Positions 45,583 through 56,541 of a DNA stretch of 64,000 bases are shown here, one piece after another. Source of the stretch: Glandiceps talaboti. Lineage: Eukaryota; Hemichordata; Enteropneusta; Spengelidae. Below the pieces are notes generated by a model. It had not been told where the DNA came from and searched no databases. It was given only the letters and a program-made list of their open reading frames with translations. The DNA lies in NCBI RefSeq assembly GCF_964340395.1, contig NC_135549.1:35676332-35740331 (forward strand), written 5' to 3'. Each line of letters opens with the position of its first letter. Within the stretch, counting starts at the first letter, position 1. The position numbers and the translations under genes were made by a program.

Positions 45583-46752
45583 AAACAACTTAAAGTCAAA
45601 AACTGCTAAACCGATTGCCATGATATTTGGAGGGTCGATTACCTTGGGTGTCTAGTTGGGAAATTGTTCAAATCAAAATGATCTTACCACTGGTTTGTGA
45701 TTTGGGTCAAAAAATGTGATTTTTGGTCAAAAAAACTTAAACTCAAAAACTACTGGGCAGATTGGTCTGAAATGTGGACAAAACATTCTTCAGGGTGTTT
45801 TTACTAAGAAATATTCATAATATGATGGTCCCATCAGTGATATGCAAATTAGGGCTAAAAATGTGTCTTTTTGGTCAAAAATCTATAATTCCAAAACCAG
45901 TGAGCAGATTGGGCTGAAAGTTAATGGGAATGCATCTAGGGATGTATGGACGAAGAAATATTAAGCATACAGTGATTAATGAGTGATATGCAAATTAGGT
46001 GTAAACTTTCATTTTTGGTCAAAATCTTATATCTCAAAAAGTAGACTGAAACTTGGCGAGATGTTTCTGAAAGTGTTATTCTGCAGATTTTCTTCAAAAC
46101 ATGTTGACAAAATTGGCCCTAGCAACCATGACCACGCCCTTAGCAACAACCAAATGGCAGTATATTTTGGTTAAATAATATCTTCTGGTAGGCAAGTGAG
46201 TAAACATTTTTAAAATGTATGCAAATATCCCTAGCAGCCATGACCACACCCATAGTAACTGTCAAACGGTAGTGTATGTCACAAAGATAATAACAGGGAT
46301 TAATAGACAATTGAATAAACATTCAGAAAAATGTATGTAAATTTGCCTAGCAACAAGACCACTCCCATAGCAACAGCCAAATGATCACGTATATTGCAAA
46401 GGAAACAGGAATTGAAAGACAAATGAATATTCAAAAAATGTACGTAAATTTGCCTAGCAACAAGACCATGCCCATAGCAACAGCTAAATGATCATGTATA
46501 TTGCAAAGATAATATCAGGAATTCATACACAGGTGAACAAAAACATTCAAAAATGTATGCAAATATATCTAGCAACATGACCACGCCCATAGCAACAGCC
46601 AAATGATTGCGTATATCACAAAGATAGCAACATGGTTGGATAGGCAACTGGATTCAGCAAATGAATACCTATTGTTAGCATGGACTAGCATATGGATAAA
46701 TATTTTTAAAAACTGTACAGTTGTGCTACAACACCATTGGCAGTATTTTTTT
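45472..46752 (+). mobile_element. HINE-1 copy f, the most complete copy
   Basis: T6 AGCACATCTGAACTGAGG with its GTTCAGTAGTGC partner, a TCTG then TG microsatellite (45528-45582), and a ~490-base body containing ACCGATTGCCATGATATTTG. Five ~110-bp CCATAGCAACAGCCAAA units follow (anchors near 46121, 46235, 46351, 46457, 46571), then the end GTTGTGCTACAACACCATTG GCAGTATTTTT. It can serve as the family's reference copy. Confidence 0.88.
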
Positions 46753-47035
46753 TTACACAACAGTGAAGGGGTTCACAAAAATTACTCATCATGTATAAAC
46801 AGCTACCGAATGTAGAGTTGTTAATTTCTATGCTTGCCTTCAATGGTATTAAGATCATCATCTGGCAGTGTTATCATTAATGGCAAAGTAGGAGTTTCCT
46901 TGGCACTTTTAGATATACATAATTATACTATGTCAACAGTTTGTTTGTATATGAATATCATTTCTGCATACCACGTATGTGTTCTACCAATTCCAAGTGA
47001 TGTTAAATACGCTACAGTATAGAGAATAAGTACCT

Positions 47036-47405
47036 TTACAATCGAATGCATATGAGCAGCTTAAAGGAATAGACACAACTGTGATTTTCAAGATAAACTA
47101 AATTGATAAGACCCCTGTATATAAACAATTACAGCATTGGAAAATTCAATTCAAACAATCTAAGCCAAGTGTGGTATCTGATAACAGGTCATAAAATACT
47201 ATGATGTTAGCTACACCTATGATGCTAAGGCATGTTGTATTTTATGACCTCCTGTCATCAGATACCACACATGGTGTTGATTGTTTGAATTCAACTTTTC
47301 AAAGAGAGTAGTTGTTTATATACAGGGGTCTTATCAATTGACTTTATCTTGAAAATCATAGTTATGTCTTTTCCTTTCATGCTGCTCATATGCATTCAAT
47401 TGTAA
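47036..47405. mobile_element. 370-bp foldback palindrome (MITE-like)
   Basis: TTTACAATCGAATGCATATG continuing AGCAGC... is inverted as GCTGCTCATATGCATTCAAT TGTAA at the other end. Arms of about 175 bases include GATTTTCAAGATAAA and AAGACCCCTGTATATAAACA. No clear target duplication. Confidence 0.75.
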
Positions 47406-47489
47406 TATATAATATATAGCAAACACTATCTCTCAAAAAACATATAAACTTGGCTTATGCTCCTTTGACAGTAACCTACTTATGGAAAT

Positions 47490-47935
47490 GTGTTCTGAAG
47501 TGAAACAAAGTGCTGTCATGACATGTTGACTATGTCCATCTCAAGTGAAATAAACTTGTCATGACATGTTGACTATGTCCATCTTAAGTGAAATAAACTT
47601 GTCATGACATGTTGACTATGTCCATCTCAAGTGAAATAAACTTCTGATATGACATGTTGACTATGTCCATCTCAAGTGAAATAAACTTCTGATATGATGT
47701 GTTGACTATGTCCATCTCAAGTGAAATAAACTTCTGTCATGATGTGTTCACTATGTCCATCTCAAGTGAAATAAACTTCTGATATGATGTGTTGACTATG
47801 TCCATTTCAAGTGAAATAAACTTCTGATATGATGTGTTGGCTATGTCCATCTCAAGTGAAATAAACTTCTGATATGATGTGTTGGCTATGTCCATCTCAA
47901 GTGAAATAAACTTCTGTCATGACGTGTTGACCCAT
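47490..47935. repeat. ~57-bp minisatellite (GTTGACTATGTCCATCTCAA type)
   Basis: About eight units ending GTGAAATAAACTTCTGATAT. It resumes at 49715-49835 for three diverged units, so the intervening 1.8 kb was inserted into the array. Confidence 0.92.
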
Positions 47936-49700
47936 AAACGAGCCAAAACCAACCCAAAACAAGCCAGGAATTAACTCTAATGTCTTCGATGGGTACATTC
48001 ACACTCAGCATACAGACACCAGTGCAGTGTGTTCAGCCATATTTGAGACATATTTTGGCCGACTGAGTAGTCACTGTGTATAGAAGAGTGCCTCGACTGC
48101 TCAACTCCACACATATGTGTACATTTTCTTCAGTGAAAGAGAAACTTAATTTACTTTAAATTTAGTGTTTGGTTTTGAATGAATAAAGATGACAAGTGAG
48201 TCTTGTTTAATGATAACAATAATAATTATTTAAATTAATATATAATTAAAGCAATATACAATATTTTTATTAATAATAACATTTATTTAAAAGTTAACCA
48301 CCCAACTTGTGGTAGTTTGTCATGCTGAGTTCAAAAAAGGGTCATTAGATTAATTGATTGATTGATTTAGCATAAATTGTATAGCAAGGCAAATTATAAT
48401 TATTTATGAATTATTTCTACCGGATGAGGTAGTAATTAATAGTTCAAGTAGTGCTATTCATATCAGTACCAAAGTGGATTGATTGATTGATTTAGCATAA
48501 ATTGTATAGTAAGGCAAATTATTATTATTTATGAATTATTTCTACCGGATGAGGTAGTAATTAATAGTTCAAGTAGTGCTATTCATATCAGTACCAAAGT
48601 GGATTGATTGATTGATTGATTGATTGATTTAGCATAAATTGTATAGTAAGGCAAATTATTATTATTTATGAATTATTTCTACCGGATGAGGTAGTTATTA
48701 ATAGTTCAAGTAGTGCTATTCATATCAGTACCAAAGTGGATTGATTGATCGATTGATTGATTTAGCATAAATTGTATAGTAAGGCAAATTATTATTATTT
48801 ATGAATTATTTCTACCGGATGAGGTAGTAATTAATAGTTCAAGTAGTGCTATTCATATCAGTACCAAAGTGGATTGATTGATCGATTGATTGATTGATTG
48901 ATTTAGCATAAATTGTATAGTAAGGCAAATTATTATTATTTATGAATTATTTCTACCGGATGAGGTAGTAATTAATAGTTCAAGTAGTGCTATTCATATC
49001 AGTACCAAAGTGGATTGATCGATTGATTGATTGATTTAGCATAAATTGTATAGTAAGGCAAATTATTATTATTTATGAATTATTTCTACCGGATGAGATA
49101 GTAATTAATAGTTCAAGTAGTGCTATTCATATCAGTACCAAAGTGGATTGATTGATCGATTGATTGATTGATTGATTTAGCATAAATTGTATAGTAAGGC
49201 AAATTATTATTATTTATGAATTATTTCTACCGGATGAGGTAGTTATTAATAGTTCAAGTAGTGCTATTCATATCAGTACCAAAGTGGATTGATTGATCGA
49301 TTGATTGATTGATTGATTTAGCATAAATTGTATAGTAAGGCAAATTATTATTATTTATGAATTATTTCTACCGGATGAGGTAGTAATTGATAGTTCAAGT
49401 AGTGCTATTCATATCAATACCAACACGCATGTGTCATGTTATGTGTATCACAGTGTACATGGTATTGTGAATTTCTATATCTTCAGTCCTAGAGTGCACC
49501 CTCAGTCGGCCATTGATTCAATGGTATCAAATATGGCTGAACACAGTGTATGGTGAGTGGAAATGAAGACATTGGAGTTAATTCCTGGCTTGTTTTGGCT
49601 CGCTTTTGGTTGGTTTTGGTTAGTTTTGGCACATTTATGGTCGCTTATGGGTCGTTTGGGTAGTCTTAGATAGAATTTCCAGATTTTGGGTCGTTTCAAC
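47936..49700. mobile_element. Foldback element containing an 8-copy ~136-bp tandem array
   Basis: The left part CGAGCCAAAACCAACCCAAA, ACAAGCCAGGAATTAACTC and GTGTTCAGCCATATTTGA recurs inverted on the right (49540-49640). Both sides also carry ATGGCCGACTGAG-like sequence, giving imperfect arms of about 150-200 bases. It sits inside the 57-bp minisatellite, so exact ends and target duplication (perhaps TTGAC) are ambiguous. Confidence 0.7.
48343..49425. repeat. Eight tandem copies of a ~136-bp unit
   Basis: Each unit has a GATT run, TTTAGCATAAATTGTATAG, TATTTCTACCGGATGAGGTA and GTGCTATTCATATCAGTACC. Copies are nearly identical except for the number of GATT repeats, so amplification was recent. 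Confidence 0.95.
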
Positions 49701-49979
49701 ATTTATCAAAGACCGTTGACTATGTCATCTCAAGTGAAATAAACTGCTGTTATGACATGTTGGCTGTATGTCATTCTCAAGTGAAATAAAGTGCTGTCAT
49801 GAACTGCTGACTATGTTATCTCAAGTGAAATAAAGTTGTTTGGGCATTCTATGCTACAACTATCCACACAAGAGCAAGAAAACACCAATATTTGTGGCTT
49901 TACTGAAAAAAATTATGTTCCGTCAGTTTCACTCTTCCAGAATATGATCACTATTTTCTTGTTTTGATTTTTTTAACAG

Positions 49980-50105
49980 AAGTTGCACTTGCCACCAGAC
50001 CTTTCGGCAAGAGTAAGCAGAAGCCAAGGAGATGCTGTTACAAACACCACATCTTCAAATTATGGATATACTAGTAACAATCCAAAGAAATCTCTTGATT
50101 TTTAG
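49980..50105 (+). CDS. ELP4: ELP4 last exon (KLHLPPDLS...KKSLDF)
   Basis: Terminal coding exon after TTTTTTTAACAG, phase 0. It encodes KLHLPPDLSARVSRSQGD, a polar stretch and PKKSLDF, then TAG. ERLHLPPDLS..VSR and the final KKHLDF are hallmarks of the ELP4 C-terminus, so the coding end is conserved. The TAG lies in TTTTTAGTACAACTGAACT, which matches the first 19 bases of HINE-1 elements with one difference. The stop codon and the start of the 3' UTR therefore appear to come from a mobile-element terminus. Confidence 0.95.
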   Translation, partial: KLHLPPDLSARVSRSQGDAVTNTTSSNYGYTSNNPKKSLDF

Positions 50106-50150
50106 TACAACTGAACTAAAGCTCTATAGAGTGCTATATGATATGATAGA
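50100..50150 (+). mobile_element. HINE-1-related 5' terminus at the ELP4 stop codon
   Basis: TTTTTAGTACAACTGAACT, then AGTGCTATA 13 bases on, parallels TTTTTAGCACAACTGAACT ... AGTGCTATAGG of the family. The rest is unrelated, and no matching 3' end was found downstream. Confidence 0.6.
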
Positions 50151-50391
50151 ACCCCATGGCCTCACAATGGATGTTAGGGCATACAGAAGTTATTTACACG
50201 AATGATTCGGTTTATTCTGCCATCGTATTTTCACTCGTTTCACTCATTTTTTATTTATTCAGAATCAGAGCATCCTTGGTGACGTCATTTTCTATGATCT
50301 CGCTCTCTGTAGTAAAATAGGCAAATTAAAATTCTATCAAAATCTAAATAATTCTGCTTGGTTTCTGAATTCATATGGATGAATAAAGTTT

Positions 50392-50397
50392 ATTATT
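50392..50397 (+). promoter_or_regulatory. ELP4: Candidate ELP4 polyadenylation signal AATAAA
   Basis: First AATAAA after the ELP4 stop, about 290 bases downstream, followed by a (TTA)n run (50399-50430). It could equally be the tail of a retroposed sequence. Confidence 0.4.
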
Positions 50398-50431
50398 ATT
50401 ATTATTATTATTATTGTTATTATTACAAGTG

Positions 50432-50882
50432 AAAGGGTTTAAATATTATTATAATATAATAATGAACAATTTTGGGAGGACTTTAGAGGAATATCACTTC
50501 TGGTTGTTGTGTAGGAGGTGTAAAGTTTGACGTTTTACACCCACAACTAATTGTTCAACATTTCCCATTCAAGCTTCAAGTCGTAACAATTGGGAGCTTG
50601 GTACTTGCCATGTATATGAATAAAAGTATAACAATATTAAATTATTTATGACTAAATTGGCACTAGCACTGCGGCCCAGCGAAGATCTCAATTGTCCAAT
50701 ATTCCCCAAAGCATTTAGGGACTAATATTTGATTGACAGCTACGGTAGGGGTAGCGATGACTCAGATTTTCACAAAACCCCTTTGGTCTCTACTTACGAT
50801 TTTTCAGACAGATTGGTGTGCATTTGAAAAAGTTGAACATAAGCTGAGCGAAGTTTAGTGAAAAGAATATCGATTTCAAGTT
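50432..50882. other. No gene seen
   Basis: Intergenic, between the ELP4 3' end and the truncated BEL element. Confidence 0.4.
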
Positions 50883-50918
50883 TTTAGCTCCGGCGTCAGC
50901 GAAAGCTAAAACAATCAC
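50883..50918 (+). mobile_element. Helentron-like family 2 terminus abutting BEL pol
   Basis: TTTTTAGCTCCGGCGTCAGC GAAAGCTAAAA is the same start as at 6296 with few changes. BEL coding similarity begins immediately after it, so the junction truncates the retrotransposon. Confidence 0.5.
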
Positions 50919-52223
50919 CCATTAGCTTTCAATCGATTCAACAAACTGCTGAGTCAACTTCGCCGCAAACCAGAGATGATGACACAGTACCTTGAATTCA
51001 TGGGAAAAATAATAGAACGCAAACACGCAAGCCCAGTTCCCGAGAGCAAACGAGAATACTAACAACACATGGTACCTACCACACTTTGGTGTATATCATC
51101 CCAAAAAACAACAGATCAGAGTAGTATCCAGTGCAAAGTATGATGGGGTCTCCCTCAATGACACACTTCTACAGGGACCAGACCAAATGAACAGCCTGCT
51201 TGGCATCCTCCTAAGGTTTAGGCGTGAACCAGTTGCAGTAATGGGTAACATTTTCCACAGTTTCCACGTCAACAAAGAACACAGACAGTATCTTCGCTTC
51301 CTCTGGTTTCAAGACAATGATCCTGAGAAGCCAATAATACAATATCACATGAATGTCCATCTCTTTGGCAACGCTTCATCCCCTGCTGTAGCCACCAGTG
51401 GTTTAAGAATGATTGCTGAAGAAGAACAAACATCTTATGAAAAAGACATTAGAGACTTCATACACATGAACTTCTATGTCGACGATGGACTGACCTCACA
51501 GCCAGATGCAGCAACAGCCATCAGTCTCATAGAAAGAACAAGACAGGCACTAGCCACCAAGAATATCAACTTCCACAAGATTGTTTCCAACAACAAGGAA
51601 GTTATGACTGCCCTCCCAACTGACATACAGGGCAAAGACCTACAGAGTTTGGACTTCACCAAGGATACTCTACCCACACAGAGGTCATTGGGTGTACAGT
51701 GGTCTCTACAAACTGACTCCTTTACATTCGAAGTCAATATGAAAGAGAAGCCGTTCTCACGGCGGGGAGTTTTGGCAATAGTAAACTCCATCTATGATTT
51801 GATGGGCATATTAGCACCAGTTTCCATTGAAGGAAAACTTATCCTTAGAGGCCTCATGAAAGAAACCATGAAAGAAAAGGACACAACTAGTGTGGGATGG
51901 GATGACCCCTTACCTCATGAATACTTACCTCACTGGACCAAATGGCGTGACAGCCTCAGCCATCTTGAAGGCGTACACCTACAGCGCTGCTACTACCCTC
52001 CTGGGTTTGGACCTGTCAGAAGACATGAGTGTCACATCTTTTCAGATGCCAGTGATGCAGCCATAGGGGCATTTGCCTATTTGCGCAAAATCAACAACAG
52101 CGGTAAGGTCGACGTAGCATTTCTACTTGGCAAAGCGAAGTATAACCCAACTCATGCAATATCCATCCTTTGCCTAGAACTCTGTGTAGCTGTGCTAGCT
52201 ACTGAGTTAGCAAGAATTATTAC
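50919..52223 (+). pseudogene. BEL/Pao pol: reverse transcriptase and start of RNase H
   Basis: A frame from about 50919 (FNRFNKLLSQLRRKP) breaks near 51055 and resumes as WYLPHFGVYHPKKQQIRVV. It then runs on through LLGILLRFRREPVAVMGNI, YLRFLWFQDND, HLFGNASSPAVATSGLR and the catalytic MNFYVDDGL box. The connection domain follows, with LGVQWSL and IYDLMGILAPVSIEGK, and RNase H begins at HIFSDASDAAIGAF. These blocks are diagnostic of BEL/Pao LTR retrotransposons. The frame is cut at 52223 by an 836-bp insertion. Protease, gag and the 5' LTR are missing, because the copy is truncated on the left at the family-2 terminus. Confidence 0.9.
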
Positions 52224-53059
52224 ACCTCGGCGTTCTTCCGAAGGCTGTGATTGGTCAGACTCGTATCACGTGACCGATTTTAACTGGGCTATTGCCCACA
52301 AGGTGATATTGCCCACTCGTGCATAGACTAATGCCCGGGACTATTGCCCGCTGAAGTTGTTTGAACCACTGCGCACCGCTTCTGCGCATAACAAATAGTC
52401 GTTCACTACTTTCGCTCAGACATGGCGACTGCCGCAGTAAGACACGCAAACCTTTCCGGTACAGACATGACATTTTATTAGAATTGGACAGTAAGAACAC
52501 AAAAATTGCTACCAATCATTCCATCTCTGTTTTTGGCACAGAAGAAACAAATGACTGAAACGTTAGGGTCTGGTACTATGGCAACAGCTACTACGAGTAG
52601 CAATTACGCTAATTTGTATCAATCCATCCGGTAGTGTAAATACGTCGACAAGTGCAGGTGAGCTGCAACAGCGATCGCTGGGCATCGGAAAAGAAAACCA
52701 CAACAATGCTAACTCCCTTCAGTCTCCACTACTATCTCTGTCTCAGGACGTGGCTGTTGTCGATGAGTTAGTGTCGGGAAACGATCCACAAAGCAACCGT
52801 CAAGTCAACATTGAGATACCAAGATCAGCTTCAGCGTCATTATTTCAGAGTTCAACAATCTATGGTGGAACGGTGTAATAAAATTAATAACACATGCGCT
52901 CTGGCAATATCACCATTTAGTGCCTGCCCTCGGGCTGACACTCTTTACCAAAATTTTGATGATGCCCGAGCCTTCGGCTCGGGCATCATCAAAATTTTGG
53001 TAAAGAGTGTCAACCCTTGGGCAGGCACTAAATGGTGATATTGCCCTCGCTGGCATGTG
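52224..53059. mobile_element. 836-bp insertion in BEL RNase H, hairpin right end
   Basis: Flanked by TTATTAC (52217-52223 and 53060-53066). Carries GATTGGTCAGACTCGTATCA and TATTGCCC-type motifs on the left. A small frame has LELDSKNTKIAT (52480-52515), and a later frame ends FQSSTIYGGTV-stop (52880). The right end is a ~180-base perfect-looking hairpin. The LxxxDSKNTKxAT pattern recalls the N-terminus of DUF3504/Crypton-like tyrosine-recombinase proteins, so this may be a deletion derivative of such an element. That assignment is tentative. Confidence 0.5.
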
Positions 53060-53065
53060 TTATTA
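52885..53065. repeat. Long hairpin, ~85-bp stem, 7-base loop
   Basis: The left arm runs from TAATAACACATGC to GATGATGCCCGAG, with loop CCTTCGG at 52971-52977. The right arm mirrors it to 53065 with a handful of mismatches. It forms the right end of the insertion in BEL pol. Confidence 0.93.
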
Positions 53066-53066
53066 C

Positions 53067-55028
53067 TTAACTATCACATCAGAAATGAGAAGCACTATAG
53101 ACTGTGTTGTCTACCACACAGACAGCACTATTGTAGTTGGATACATAAACAATGAATCAAAGCGTTCCATGTTTACGTGGCAAACTGAGTTCAGAAGATT
53201 CACCGAATGTCATTACCAAACCAATGGCGACATGTCTCCACAAGTCAGAATCCAGCAGACCTAGCAACACAGTCAGTTCAGGTTCAACGACTTTCGTCAA
53301 CAATGTGGCTCAAGGGCCCAGATTTCCTCTGGCAACCAGATGATGATCCCCCTTCAGCAACGCCCTTGGACAGTCACCAGTACAACTATCAAATCAACGA
53401 AGAAGACCCAGAGGTACGTAAACAACCTCAGGTCGTGACAACGACTATTACAAAACCTAAACACAGACAACTAGACAACCTAGGTTCAGAAAGATTTCAA
53501 CGATTCTCATCGTGGCTCTCCCTCAAAAGAGCAGTGGCAAACATCATCAACAGAATACTGCTACACAAGACTAACAATAAAGAAGAAAAGGAAAAACAAG
53601 CAACTGACAAGCAACCTACGCTCAGCACATTATTACAGGCAGAGATTGTAATCTTCTGCACAGTACAGAAAGAGGCATTCCCTGAAGAGCTCAAGGTACT
53701 ATCAAACCCAGAGTCTCCAGATAACAATGGTATAAAGAAACAGAGCCCCTTGTATCACTTGAATGCATTTATAGACCAGGATGGACTAATTCGTGTAGGA
53801 GGAAGACTACGCCAGGCTGACCTCGATCTCTGTGGCCGTCATCCAATAGTTCTACCAAAGAACAATCACGTCTCAAGGCTCATAATAGAACACATTCACC
53901 AAGAAGTACAACACCAAGGACGGCAAATTACACTTGCCGCTACAAGAGCCAAAGGTTACTGGGTCATTGGCCTACATGACCTGGTAAGGACAGTACTACA
54001 CCAATGCACCACTTGCAGAAAGCTAAGGGCTAGACCCTTCACTCAACTTATGGCAGACCTTCCCACAGACAGGCTAGAAAACACCCCACCATTTACCAAT
54101 GTCGGAATAGATGTCTTTGGACCCTGGAGTGTTGTGACAAGGAAAACCAGAGGCGGTTCATCAAATGCAAAGCGATGGGCTGTCATCATAGTATGTCTGT
54201 ACACTACTGCAGTGCATACGGAAATCACCGATTCTTTGGATACATCAGCATTTATCAATGCCCTGCGCCGCTTTATAGCCATTCGCGGTACAGTTAAAAA
54301 GCTTAGATGTGATCAAGGCACTAACTTCATCGGTGCAAAGAACGAACTCAATTCAGCTATCAATGAATTTGACCAAGACCATATTGGCAAATTTCTCGGT
54401 AAGAACAACATCGAATGGAACTTCAACCCTCCCCACGCATCACACGTTGAAGGGTATCTGGGAAAGGCAAATAGGCACAATACGACGAGTCCTGGACTCC
54501 ATGTATGTTCAACTGGGTAAACCACAATTTACCCATGATCTTCTAACAACACTAATGGCCAAAGTATGCGCCCTTGTCAATGACAGACCAATCACCACGG
54601 TATTATCAGATGCAAACGACCCTCGAGCATTAAGTCCCAACATGCTCCTTACAATGAAAACACACCCACTGTCTCCACCACCCGGAAAATTCATCCAACA
54701 AGATCTGTACAGCAGACAACGGTGGCGACGCGTACAATATCTCGCGGATCAATTCTGGCTACGATGGAGAAAAGAATATCTTCAGAGTCGTCAGACACGA
54801 CAAAAATGGAGCAAGTCTACCATCAATCTCAACGAAGGAGACATCGTTCTACTACGAGAAAAGGAATGTTCACGCAACGATTGGCCCCTAGCACGTGTTG
54901 TGAAAGTGTACCACAGCAAGGATAACAAAGTCTATCAAGCAGATGTCATGGTATGCAGAGACAACACACGACGTATCTATCAGAGACCAATTAGTGAACT
55001 AGTACTCCTAGTAAGACATACTGATTGA
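53067..55028 (+). pseudogene. BEL/Pao pol: RNase H end and integrase, frameshifted
   Basis: Resumes RNase H with SEMRSTIDCVVYHTDSTIVV and GYINNESKR. A frame change near 53163 and a TGA a few codons later follow, then HRMSLPNQWRHVSTSQNPAD continues. Integrase has the HHCC zinc-binding domain (EHIHQEVQHQGR...CTTC, 53890-54020), catalytic aspartates in VGIDVFGPW and RCDQGTNF, and a second frame change near 54448, just before the catalytic glutamate in GIWERQIG. The BEL-type C-terminal segment (VNDRPIT, LLREKECSRNDWPLARVVKV) ends at 55028. At least three lesions make it inactive. The polypurine tract and 3' LTR follow. Confidence 0.9.
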
Positions 55029-55230
55029 CACATTGATTGAATGTTTACGAATATAAACCTTTAGAATTACTGTAGAACCTGAATATTTATCGTTAGAATT
55101 GATTACTTCTAATACTTCTAAATTAGAACTCTTGGACTTGAACATCTTTATTTGAATACTTCAAACATAGAATTATTACCATATATATGCGTAGAGGATT
55201 AGTAAAAACACAGCTACTACTGTATTTTTA

Positions 55231-55310
55231 GACGGGGAGTGTCATGAATACAAGTTCTCTTTACTTTGAACTCACTCGACCTATATATATGGCAACCTCA
55301 AACACACTTT
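55231..55310 (+). other. BEL polypurine tract and start of 3' LTR
   Basis: GACGGGGAG precedes TGTCATGAATACAAG at 55240, a purine tract followed by a TG-starting LTR. CTATATATATGG at about 55281 is a possible TATA box. The LTR is interrupted at 55310 by the 6-kb element and should resume at 61362-61369. Confidence 0.65.
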
Positions 55311-55384
55311 GACGAGTGTGAAGCTACCATCATATTCATATTCATATTCACTTTCAAAAGTTGACCCCTAAGCTCAATCTCAAT

Positions 55385-55704
55385 ATGATGATGGCTTCAC
55401 ACGTTCATCATCAGATTCGAAGTCTTCCGAACGGGTACGAATGCGAGTTCGGCAAATCACATAAAACCATCATTGGCAGGTTGAAATCATGCGATTGTGA
55501 TTACTTTTCACTTGAATTGCATGGATTTGCATGCTCACTTTTTATTTTTGCCAGAGTATCCAATTTGCTCCATGAATTACTGTTGTCATGGACCATTATT
55601 TTTTAACAGCAGCAAGTTCGAATCTGTAGATGACAGTCCGGTTGTTGGTGATTTCTCTACTCACATCGACGAGCGAGTGCAAGCATAGTTGAAATCATGG
55701 AAAG
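55385..55704 (+). CDS. Two-exon unit inside the left arm, frameshifted
   Basis: Exon 1 (55385-55479) starts MMMASHVHHQIRSLPNGYEC and ends at GGCAG|GTTG. Exon 2 (55610-55704) follows TTTTTTAACAG, reads SSKFESVDDSPVVGDFSTHI and ends ATGGAAAG|GTAAAT. Phases match (2 then 1). In this arm an extra T near 55678 breaks exon 2. A plausible next exon at 57356-57397 would add NQDVPELLVVQDG-stop. No family is recognised. Confidence 0.35.
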
Positions 55705-56416
55705 GTAAATATATCAGTCGAGTTGATTTCTTACATTAGCTTTCATAAGATCAGTTGTTACTTGGCGAAAACATTCGTGGTCTAAGCCTTTCGTCACGAT
55801 CGAGGTCTCATGACGGAAAGTAGTTGTACTTACAATACGGGTTGCAATACTCCCATGATCTTTGTTTTTGTTTACAACTTACACAAGCAAATATTACATC
55901 ATGTAGTGGTTGATGTACTAATACGATACTTGTAATTGTTCAGTTCCCCTCAGACCAGTGTTTTGGCCGTAACTAATAGTTACTATTAGGACTAACCTAT
56001 ATGAAAGGAGCCAGCTGGTCCTTCATGTAATTATCTGAACATACCTACAACTTGAAAAGTATTGTATTTTGAAAATGTATGTTGATTCACAGACAGTGGA
56101 GCACTGTCTATGGTTGATTGTTGCTCTACATCATCATGTTACCCTTAAAGTTCAACATACGCGATGACCACTTAACAGTATTGTTGTGTGTACATCTACG
56201 ATCATAAAGTTACATTGTAATGATTCCATTTTGTAACCGCAAACAACATAAACATGATTTCTTCTTTTTGGTGCTACATTAGCTGGTGAAAACCCAATGA
56301 TAAGAACAATGCTACAACTCAAACTGAACTTCCTGTTTTTGTATCTGCTCACATGAATGAATTATTTTCATTCATAGCATAGAATGATTTTGATAAATTA
56401 ATCAAAAAGATTTTAA

Positions 56417-56541
56417 CACATAGATAATACCTCTGAACTGTTAGACTGTAATTCTTGTATGCTTTGGAATCTAACTCATCACCAAGCAGTTTCATAGCAC
56501 ACATTTGCACTTTTTCACATTTTTCAATCACTTGACTGAAG
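56417..56541 (-). CDS. Possible exon of unknown gene
   Basis: Minus strand, between ACTTCAG and AG|GTATTA. It encodes VIEKCEKVQMCAMKLLGDEL then DSKAYKNYSLTVQR. It looks protein-like (helical, charged), lies inside the 6-kb element on the same strand as the right-arm exons and could belong to its gene. No family is recognised. Confidence 0.3.

Larger units (their letters stand above)
19970..50105 (+). other. ELP4: ELP4 gene locus (C-terminal seven exons in window)
   Basis: Seven exons with AG/GT boundaries and compatible phases (0-0, 0-2, 2-0, 0-0, 0-1, 1-0, 0-stop) encode a protein collinear with Elongator subunit 4 from the NLPKP block to the C-terminal LDF. Introns are about 4.7, 8.5, 0.9, 10.1, 0.5 and 4.6 kb and are filled by mobile elements and minisatellites. 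Elp4 forms a RecA-like hexamer with Elp5 and Elp6 and helps Elongator modify wobble uridines in tRNA. Upstream exons carrying the start codon were not found in 1-19969. Confidence 0.93.
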
